Made by a program: the position numbers and the translations under genes. Positions 7,071 through 12,139 of a DNA stretch of 12,139 bases are shown here, in pieces. Below the pieces are notes generated by a model. The model was not told where the DNA came from. It searched no databases and was given only the letters and a program-made list of their open reading frames with translations. The DNA lies in assembly GCA_002169255.1 (NCBI GenBank), contig NHLU01000014.1, forward strand, positions 31,905 through 44,043. The letters are read 5' to 3'. The DNA comes from Candidatus Pelagibacter sp. TMED275 (GTDB taxonomy: Bacteria; Pseudomonadota; Alphaproteobacteria; Pelagibacterales; Pelagibacteraceae). Every line of letters begins with the position of its first letter. Position 1 is the first letter of the stretch.

Positions 7071-7796
7071 ATGGCGGGACATTCTCATTGGGCAGGTATT
7101 AAACATAAAAAAGGAAAAGCTGATAAATTAAGATCAAGTTTATTTTCTAAATTATCAAGGGAAATTACTGTTGCAGCTAAATTAGGTGGCAAAGATCCAG
7201 AGATGAATGCTAGGTTAAGAGCTGCAATGGATACAGCAAGATCCTCAAATATGCCTAAAGACAATATTAGTCGAGCTATAGACAAATCAGAAAATAATCT
7301 AAACTCTAACTACGAAGAGATAAGATATGAAGGTTTTGGACCTGATAAAATAGCTGTTATTGTAGAATCACTGACTGATAATAAAAATAGAACAGCATCA
7401 ATAGTTAGAACAATATTTCAAAAAAATGGGGGAAATTTGGGGACTCAAGGCTCCTCATCTCATAATTTCAGGAGAGTTGGTATTATAAAGATTAACAAGG
7501 AAGAAGTTACTAAAGATCAAGTTTTTGAATATGCTTTAGATGCAGGAGCTGAGGATTGTTTTTCTGGTGAAAACTTTCATCAAATTACATGTGATCCGAA
7601 TGAAGTTTATAATATTAAAAAAAAACTAGAACAAAATGTAAATAACTTTATTTCAACAGGTATGGAATGGTCTCCATTAAATATTGTTGAACTTAATGGA
7701 GAAAAATTAGAGTCTGCTTTAAAGTTTATTGACACTTTGGATGAAGAGGATGATATTCAAAACGTTTTCACAAATTTAAAATTAGAGATAAACTAA
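7071..7796 (+). CDS. yebC: YebC/TACO1-family protein
   Basis: 241 residues with the start MAGHSHWAGIKHKKGKAD typical of the family, then FSKLSREITVAAKLGG (25-40), YEGFGP (86-91), LTDNKNRT (101-108) and GGNLGTQGS (120-128). YebC-family proteins were annotated as transcriptional regulators; mitochondrial TACO1 and bacterial relatives act in translation, with evidence for relieving ribosome stalling at proline-rich stretches. Cytoplasmic. It starts 2 nt after the phosphoesterase stop, and its TAA overlaps the next ATG by one base. The neighbourhood yebC-ruvC is a common arrangement in proteobacteria and supports both calls. Only a weak AAAAGG lies about 12 nt before the ATG. Confidence 0.96.
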   Translation: MAGHSHWAGIKHKKGKADKLRSSLFSKLSREITVAAKLGGKDPEMNARLRAAMDTARSSNMPKDNISRAIDKSENNLNSNYEEIRYEGFGPDKIAVIVESLTDNKNRTASIVRTIFQKNGGNLGTQGSSSHNFRRVGIIKINKEEVTKDQVFEYALDAGAEDCFSGENFHQITCDPNEVYNIKKKLEQNVNNFISTGMEWSPLNIVELNGEKLESALKFIDTLDEEDDIQNVFTNLKLEIN

Positions 7797-8290
7797 TGTT
7801 AATAATTGGTATAGATCCGGGTATCAGTGGTGCAATATGTTTTTTTGAAAATGGTAAAATTATTGATGTAATAGATATGCCAAATATGTCAGAAGGTAAA
7901 AAAAATAAAAAACAGGTAAATGGTGCTCAAATTTCAAATGAAATAAAACAAAGAATTGCTAATAAAAAAAATGACGAAATAAAGGTAGTTATTGAACAAG
8001 TGGCAGCTATGCCTGGACAAGGAGTTACATCAATGTTTAATTTTGGTCAGTCATTTGGAGTTCTAAAAGGAATATGTTCAGCTCTCCAATTATCTACTTA
8101 TTTTATTAGACCAGCAAAATGGAAGAAATACTTTAATTTAATAAATTCATCAAAGGATGCGAGCAGAACAAAAGCGATTGAAATATTTCCATATTTTTCA
8201 TCAAATTTATCAAAAAAGAAAGACTCAAATAAAGCCGATGCAATACTAATAGCGAGTTATTTTGCAGAGACTTTTAATTCAGATAATTAA
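7796..8290 (+). CDS. RuvC-fold Holliday junction resolvase, phage-type
   Basis: 164-residue RNase H-fold nuclease expected to cut four-way DNA junctions. Acidic residues fit the RuvC active site: Asp7 in IIGIDPGISGA (3-13), Glu67 in VVIEQVAAMPGQG (64-76), and Asp143 plus Asp148 in KKDSNKADAILIA (141-153). The segments EQVAAMPGQGVTSMFNFG (67-84), GQSFGVLKG (84-92), RPAKWKKYF (105-113) and the KKDxxxAD ending resemble the compact resolvase-like proteins of phages more than cellular RuvC. At the position matching E. coli Asp138, three before the final Asp, this protein has Asn145; Asp143 may substitute. It lies directly after yebC (1-nt overlap), the usual ruvC position, but tolQ follows instead of ruvA and ruvB. 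I therefore call it a functional RuvC analogue rather than a proven ruvC orthologue. Confidence 0.85.
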   Translation: MLIIGIDPGISGAICFFENGKIIDVIDMPNMSEGKKNKKQVNGAQISNEIKQRIANKKNDEIKVVIEQVAAMPGQGVTSMFNFGQSFGVLKGICSALQLSTYFIRPAKWKKYFNLINSSKDASRTKAIEIFPYFSSNLSKKKDSNKADAILIASYFAETFNSDN

Positions 8291-8298
8291 AGGAATTT

Positions 8299-8326
8299 TT
8301 GAGCCCAAATCATGACACATTTTAAT
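8299..8326 (+). promoter_or_regulatory. Possible promoter for the tol genes
   Basis: The 50-nt gap before tolQ contains TTGAGC (8299-8304), a 16-nt spacer and TTTAAT (8321-8326), a fair sigma70-like pair. Transcription would begin near 8333, giving a very short leader. ATGACA occurs twice here (8312-8317 and 8325-8330), which may be chance or an operator. In this A+T-rich sequence the call is tentative. Confidence 0.3.
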
Positions 8327-8340
8327 GACAATCATAATTG

Positions 8341-9015
8341 ATGGAAGCAGATATAACTACACAAGCAGTTGGTTTAGCCAGCAACACAGATTTTTCATTA
8401 TGGAAATTGTTTTTAAGAGCTGATTTTATTGTCAAAAGTGTAATTTTAATACTTATTGCTTGCTCTATCTATTCATGGGCCATAATAGTCGAAAAAGTAA
8501 AATTATTTAAGAAAATTCATTTATCTACCGATCAATTTGAAAAAAATTTTTGGAAATCTAAATCGGCTGAAACTTTCTATAATACTTTGCCAGAAAAAAT
8601 TAATGACCCCATGGCAAATGTTTTTAAAAATTCTATGAAAACTTTACTTAAATCCAAAAGAAGTCCGAACCTTCAAGAAAAAATGTCAAGAATGTTGGAA
8701 ATAAATATTGAACAAGAAATGGAAAAAATAGAAAAAAATTATACTTTTCTTGCAACCGTTGGATCCACTGCACCTTTTATTGGTTTATTTGGAACTGTAT
8801 GGGGTATCATGAATTCCTTTCAATCAATAGCAATTTCAAGAAATACCAGTTTAGCAATAGTAGCTCCAGGAATTGCAGAGGCTCTTTTTGCGACAGCACT
8901 TGGTTTGTTGGCAGCAATTCCAGCAGTAGTAGCTTTCAATAAGTTTAACAATGATTCAAAAAAATATTCACAAAAACTTGAAAGTTTTTCAAAAAAATTA
9001 TTATCTATAATTTAA
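8341..9015 (+). CDS. tolQ: Tol-Pal system proton channel subunit TolQ
   Basis: Inner-membrane subunit that with TolR forms the proton-driven motor powering TolA during outer-membrane constriction. 224 residues from the ATG at 8341; a TTG at 8338 is directly upstream in frame, after an in-frame TAA, but the ATG is preferred. Three membrane helices fit the TolQ/ExbB/MotA pattern: about 30-50, 137-160 and 171-200, with a cytoplasmic loop between the first two. The conserved core FLATVGSTAPFIGLFGTVWG (136-155) and GIAEALFATALGLLAAIP (177-194) contain the Thr/Gly/Pro residues lining the TolQ-TolR interface. tolR begins one base after its stop. The acyl-CoA thioesterase gene ybgC, often found just before tolQ, is absent. 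Confidence 0.95.
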   Translation: MEADITTQAVGLASNTDFSLWKLFLRADFIVKSVILILIACSIYSWAIIVEKVKLFKKIHLSTDQFEKNFWKSKSAETFYNTLPEKINDPMANVFKNSMKTLLKSKRSPNLQEKMSRMLEINIEQEMEKIEKNYTFLATVGSTAPFIGLFGTVWGIMNSFQSIAISRNTSLAIVAPGIAEALFATALGLLAAIPAVVAFNKFNNDSKKYSQKLESFSKKLLSII

Positions 9016-9016
9016 A

Positions 9017-9433
9017 ATGGCATTTAAATTTAAACGTTCATCAAGAGAGCCAATGAGCGAAATAAATGTAACACCATTTGTCGATGTAATGCTTGTTCTT
9101 CTTGTAATTTTTATGGTTACAGCTCCATTACTAACTGTTGGGGTTCAAGTTGATCTTCCAGAAAGTTCTGCTGACTCACTTCCTGAAGAACAGGAACCTT
9201 TAACGTTAACGATAAATTCAAAAGGAGAAATCTTTATTCAAGAAACAAAAGTTGATTATGAAAAAATTATTGCAAAAATATTAGCTGTTTCAAAAAATAG
9301 AACAGATACCAGAATTTATGTAAGAGGTGACAAAACTATTAATTATGGAAGGGTTTTAGAAGTGATGGGAATGTTATCAGGTTCAGGGTTTACTAAAGTT
9401 GCTCTAATTTCTGAACCCTATAAAGAAAGATAA
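9017..9433 (+). CDS. tolR: Tol-Pal system motor subunit TolR
   Basis: 138-residue ExbD/TolR-family protein: short cytoplasmic N-terminus, one membrane helix at about 20-40, then a periplasmic domain. The signature SEINVTPFVDVMLVLLVIFM (14-33) includes Asp23, the protonatable residue essential for coupling proton flow to movement in this family. VQVDLPES (44-51) and YVRGDKTINYGRVLEVM (about 103-119) match the periplasmic dimerisation domain. It pairs with TolQ one base upstream; tolA starts 5 nt after its stop. Full length and unremarkable. Confidence 0.96.
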   Translation: MAFKFKRSSREPMSEINVTPFVDVMLVLLVIFMVTAPLLTVGVQVDLPESSADSLPEEQEPLTLTINSKGEIFIQETKVDYEKIIAKILAVSKNRTDTRIYVRGDKTINYGRVLEVMGMLSGSGFTKVALISEPYKER

Positions 9434-9438
9434 CTTTT

Positions 9439-10251
9439 TTGACAAAAAATATTATTATTTCATCTGGGCTACATTTGTTAATTTTATTAATAGCAACATT
9501 AAGCTTACCTTTTCTTGGAAAAAAACCCATTAGCTTGCCACCTATAGTTTCAGTAGAACTTATTCAAATTACTGATAAAACAAATGTTCCATTTGCTCCT
9601 AAGGCAAAAAAAATAATTGAAAAAGTAAAAAAAAAAGAAAAGGAAAGATTAGTTTCTGAACAGGCTCCACCAAAAAAGGTTAAAAAAGAAAAACCAGACG
9701 CCGTACCTTTGCCTGATGAAAAAACTGAAAAAGTGAAAAAAATTGAGAAAAAAAAACAAAATCCCGTTAAAGAAGATACTGATGTAAAACAGGTATCTGA
9801 ATTTGAAAAAGATGAGATATTTGATACTAATAAAATTGCAGCCCTTATAGATAAATCAAAACAAGATTTGGCTGAAACTACAAAAAAAACAAACAAAATA
9901 ACTCAATCTGATGATATTAATATGACAAACAATACATTATCACTTAGTGAAGAGGACGCATTAAAGGCTCAAATTTTTGGTTGTTGGAGCATACCACTTG
10001 GTTTACCATATAACGAAAATTTACTTGTAAGAATAAAATTACAATTAAAACCTGATGGAACAGTTATTAAATCTGAAATTTTGGACCATGCAAGAATGAA
10101 CAAACCTGGACAAGGATTTTATAGAGTGCTAGCAGAAAGCGCTCTAAGAGCTGTTAGACTCTGCCAACCATTGAGAGTACCATCAACTGGTTACGAGAGA
10201 TGGAAAGATTTACAATTGAATTTTGATGCAAAAGAAATGTTAGAGGGATAA
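9439..10251 (+). CDS. tolA: Cell envelope integrity protein TolA (TTG start, short)
   Basis: Periplasm-spanning link between the TolQR motor and TolB/Pal. 270 residues, clearly shorter than the roughly 420 of E. coli TolA. An N-terminal signal-anchor helix covers about 4-25 (with the SGLHLLILL segment typical of TolA/TonB anchors), followed by a Lys/Glu/Pro-rich stretch at 54-115, a helical region at 120-160, and a C-terminal TonB-like domain at about 170-266. Cys182 and Cys242 probably form the disulfide known from TolA domain III. The start is TTG at 9439-9441: the in-frame stop at 9421-9423 leaves no ATG or GTG upstream, and starting later would lose the anchor. The stop is directly followed by tolB. 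Low-complexity Lys-rich sequence makes the middle hard to align, but the ends and context make the call firm. Confidence 0.92.
   Translation: MTKNIIISSGLHLLILLIATLSLPFLGKKPISLPPIVSVELIQITDKTNVPFAPKAKKIIEKVKKKEKERLVSEQAPPKKVKKEKPDAVPLPDEKTEKVKKIEKKKQNPVKEDTDVKQVSEFEKDEIFDTNKIAALIDKSKQDLAETTKKTNKITQSDDINMTNNTLSLSEEDALKAQIFGCWSIPLGLPYNENLLVRIKLQLKPDGTVIKSEILDHARMNKPGQGFYRVLAESALRAVRLCQPLRVPSTGYERWKDLQLNFDAKEMLEG
10242..10248 (+). promoter_or_regulatory. Shine-Dalgarno site of tolB within the tolA end
   Basis: AGAGGGA lies just before the TAAATG junction, with its GAGG core 5 nt from the tolB ATG. It supports the ATG at 10252. Confidence 0.6.
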
Positions 10252-11592
10252 ATGAATTTAATTAGAATAATAATTATTTTTTTTTTACTTCAAGTAAAAT
10301 CTTATTCTTTAATAGAAGTAGACATTACAAGAGGTAATCTTAATCCATTACCTATCGCAGTTTCTCCGCTAGCAACTGATAAAAATTCAAAAGAAAAATT
10401 TAAAAAAGATGTTAAAATAGAAGATCTTGGTGCTGAGATTTCAAAAGTCGTTGAGAATAATTTAACAACATCAGGACTATTTAATCCACTTCCTAAAGAT
10501 TCATTTCTTCAAGAACCAGATATTGCTCATTTCAAACCTAGATTTGAGGATTGGAAATTGATTAAGGCGCAAGCATTAATTACAGGTAAGGTTGAATACA
10601 TAGATGAGAAATTAAGAGTAGAATTTAGAATGTGGGATGTTTTGGCTGCTAAGGAAATTATGGCTTTAGCTTTCACAACTGTACCTAATAATTGGAGGAG
10701 AGTAGGTCATATAATAACAGATAAAGTTTATGAAAGGCTTACAGGAGAAAAGGGTTATTTTGATACTCGAATTATTTATGTTGCTGAAGAAGGTCCAAAG
10801 ACTCAAAGAATAAAAAAATTAGCAATTATGGACCAAGATGGATTTAACACTAAATATCTTACTCTGGGAAATGAATTAGTTTTAACACCAAGATTTAATC
10901 CAACAAATCAAATGGTAACTTATTTATCTTATTTTAGAAACTTACCAAGAGTATATCTTTTAGATATTGAGACAGGAATTCAAGAAGTGGTAGGAGACTT
11001 TCCTGGTATGACTTTTGCTCCAAGATTTTCTCCTGATGGTAAAAAAATTATAATGAGTTTTGCTACTGGTGGCAACTCTGATATTTATACTATGGATTTA
11101 GAGAATAGAATTGTTGAAAGAATTACTAATCATCCATCTATTGATACTTCCCCATCTTATTCGCCAGATGGAAAATATATATGTTTTAATTCAGACAGAA
11201 GTGGTTATCAGCAAATTTATATTATGAATAGTGATGGATCAAATGTAAGAAGAATTTCTTTTGGAAGAGGTTTGTATGGAACACCTGTTTGGTCTCCAAG
11301 AGGTGACCTGATTGCCTTCACAAAACTACACAGTGGAAAATTTTATATCGGAGTTATGAGAACTGATGGAAAAGGAGAAAGGTTATTAACTGAGAATTTT
11401 TACCAAGAGGCTCCATCATGGTCTCCAAATGGCAGGGTTTTAGTTTTTTATAGAGAGACAAAGACTAATGACAAAGGGGAAGGCTTTTCAGCCAAATTAT
11501 GGTCTATTGATTTAACAGGCTATAATGAGAGGCAAGTTCAGACAAAAACAGATGCTTCTGACCCATCATGGTCTTCTTTATTAAGTAATTAA
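10252..11592 (+). CDS. tolB: Tol-Pal system beta-propeller protein TolB
   Basis: Periplasmic protein that binds Pal and TolA and cycles between them. 446 residues. A hydrophobic signal sequence (IIIIFFLL, 6-13) precedes a likely cleavage near residue 19 (KSYS). The N-terminal alpha/beta domain spans about 20-165, with the family segment ALITGKVEY (108-116). The C-terminal propeller carries six blade repeats marked by PRFNPTNQ (213), PRFSPDGK (257), PSYSPDGK (301), PVWSPRGD (345), PSWSPNGR (388) and a final PSWS (438). The ATG immediately follows the tolA TAA. A run of 10 T (10277-10286) encodes part of the signal peptide. Length and domain order are normal. Confidence 0.97.
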   Translation: MNLIRIIIIFFLLQVKSYSLIEVDITRGNLNPLPIAVSPLATDKNSKEKFKKDVKIEDLGAEISKVVENNLTTSGLFNPLPKDSFLQEPDIAHFKPRFEDWKLIKAQALITGKVEYIDEKLRVEFRMWDVLAAKEIMALAFTTVPNNWRRVGHIITDKVYERLTGEKGYFDTRIIYVAEEGPKTQRIKKLAIMDQDGFNTKYLTLGNELVLTPRFNPTNQMVTYLSYFRNLPRVYLLDIETGIQEVVGDFPGMTFAPRFSPDGKKIIMSFATGGNSDIYTMDLENRIVERITNHPSIDTSPSYSPDGKYICFNSDRSGYQQIYIMNSDGSNVRRISFGRGLYGTPVWSPRGDLIAFTKLHSGKFYIGVMRTDGKGERLLTENFYQEAPSWSPNGRVLVFYRETKTNDKGEGFSAKLWSIDLTGYNERQVQTKTDASDPSWSSLLSN

Positions 11593-11668
11593 TGATTAAA
11601 TTTCTTGATTTTTTAACTTGAAACATCTATTTACTTGTGAAAGAGTACAAGCAACCTAAGGAGCGAGA
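11593..11668 (+). promoter_or_regulatory. 76-nt tolB-pal intergenic region with strong pal ribosome binding site
   Basis: The longest non-coding gap in the window. It ends in AAGGAG (11658-11663), 5 nt before the pal ATG, the strongest Shine-Dalgarno match seen here. A weak promoter-like pair, TTGATT (11605-11610) and TATTTA (11628-11633) spaced by 17 nt, could start a separate pal transcript near 11640. No convincing terminator hairpin was found, so read-through from tolB is also possible. Extra pal expression would fit an abundant lipoprotein. Confidence 0.5.
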
Positions 11669-12139
11669 ATGACTTTAAACAAAATTTTTAATAATACTCT
11701 ATTATTAATATCTGCATGCCTGATACTGACTGCATGTGCTACCCAAAAAACTGTTACTACTGGAGCACAAATGCAGGGTGATGTGTACACAGGAACTGAT
11801 ACAGTAAAAGAACTAGCGCCAGGAGTTCCAGACAGAGTTTTCTTTGCAACAAATGAATCTATTTTAACTACAGCATCTAGAGAGACTTTAAGAAAACAAG
11901 CTGAATATTTGAGAAAAAATTCTAGCATGAATATAGTAGTAGAAGGACATGCTGACGAAAGAGGCACAAGAGAATATAACTTAGCATTAGGTGAAAGAAG
12001 AGCAAATGCCGCTAAAGATTACTTAATGACATATGGTATTTCAGCAAGTAGAATTTCTGTAATTAGCTATGGTAAAGAAAGACCAGTAGACTCTGGATCA
12101 AACACATTAGCTTGGTCAAAAAATAGAAGATCAGTAACT
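11669..12139 (+). CDS. pal: Peptidoglycan-associated lipoprotein Pal (partial, 3' end outside window)
   Basis: Outer-membrane lipoprotein that binds peptidoglycan and TolB. I translated 157 codons from the ATG at 11669 to the window edge with no stop. A signal peptide with a Lys5 charge and hydrophobic core ends in the lipobox LTAC, with Cys23 as the lipidated residue; the next residue is Ala, not Asp, consistent with outer-membrane sorting. The OmpA-like domain starts near DRVFFATNESIL (55-66) and contains VEGHADERGTREYN (91-104), LGERRANAAKDYL (107-119) and, near the edge, SKNRRSV, including the Asp and Arg residues that bind meso-diaminopimelate. Only a few C-terminal residues are likely missing. 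It is preceded by a consensus AAGGAG site and a 76-nt gap after tolB. Confidence 0.95.
   Translation, partial: MTLNKIFNNTLLLISACLILTACATQKTVTTGAQMQGDVYTGTDTVKELAPGVPDRVFFATNESILTTASRETLRKQAEYLRKNSSMNIVVEGHADERGTREYNLALGERRANAAKDYLMTYGISASRISVISYGKERPVDSGSNTLAWSKNRRSVT

Noticed and set aside
9564..9896. Minus-strand open frame of 110 codons, Phe/Ser-rich, opposite tolA
   Set aside because: It is the complement of tolA's Lys/Glu-rich coding sequence; composition follows from the sense strand, and no start signal or recognisable family is seen.
11595..11616. Possible hairpin terminator after tolB (TTAAA...TTTAA near a T run)
   Set aside because: The stem would be about five A/T pairs with a large loop, too weak to support termination.
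11656..11967. Minus-strand open frame opposite pal
   Set aside because: It lies wholly against a clear Pal lipoprotein reading frame and shows no recognisable domain.
1..12139. CRISPR array, insertion sequence, tRNA or defence system
   Set aside because: I saw no spaced direct repeats, transposase motifs, tRNA-like cloverleaf sequence or defence-gene families; all long frames are explained by housekeeping genes.

Overview
The window looks like a piece of a streamlined, very A+T-rich alphaproteobacterial chromosome, most likely SAR11 (Pelagibacterales). This is inferred from strong A/T codon bias, Lys/Asn/Ile-rich proteins, genes that abut or overlap by a few bases, and an alphaproteobacterial gene order: tkt-gap-pgk-fba divergent from a zapA pair, then yebC-(ruvC)-tolQRAB-pal. 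No mobile element, CRISPR array, rRNA or tRNA gene was seen. Almost every base is coding; the longest non-coding stretch is the 76 nt before pal.

Left arm, minus strand (1-4899): a four-gene central-carbon operon transcribed tkt -> gap -> pgk -> fba, with junctions of -4, -1 and 0 nt. The enzymes cover transketolase, glyceraldehyde-3-phosphate dehydrogenase, phosphoglycerate kinase and class I fructose-bisphosphate aldolase, so they connect lower glycolysis/gluconeogenesis with the non-oxidative pentose phosphate pathway. The aldolase is cut by the window edge. The GAPDH carries substitutions at the two positions that usually enforce NAD specificity, which fits an NADP(H)-capable, gluconeogenic enzyme.

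Divergent control region (4900-4953): 54 nt separate tkt from the rightward genes. It holds a perfect TATAAT for the minus strand and a Shine-Dalgarno motif that supports a TTG start for tkt.

Middle, plus strand (4954-8290): a small coiled-coil protein overlapping zapA (a likely Z-ring accessory pair), 5-formyltetrahydrofolate cyclo-ligase, a YmdB-family metallophosphoesterase, a YebC/TACO1-family protein and a RuvC-fold resolvase. All are tightly packed and probably cotranscribed. The resolvase resembles the compact phage-type RuvC more than the cellular one, and ruvA and ruvB, which usually follow ruvC in alphaproteobacteria, are absent here.

Right arm, plus strand (8341-12139): the Tol-Pal envelope system tolQ-tolR-tolA-tolB-pal. 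TolQ and TolR form the proton-driven inner-membrane motor, TolA spans the periplasm, TolB is the periplasmic propeller, and Pal is the outer-membrane lipoprotein (3' end cut off). Since ZapA acts early in division and Tol-Pal drives outer-membrane constriction, the plus strand is rich in cell-division functions, broken up by one-carbon, translation and recombination genes.

I saw no convincing unknown multi-gene system. The points most worth checking are the phage-type resolvase in the ruvC position, the GAPDH coenzyme-site residues, and the coiled-coil partner of ZapA.
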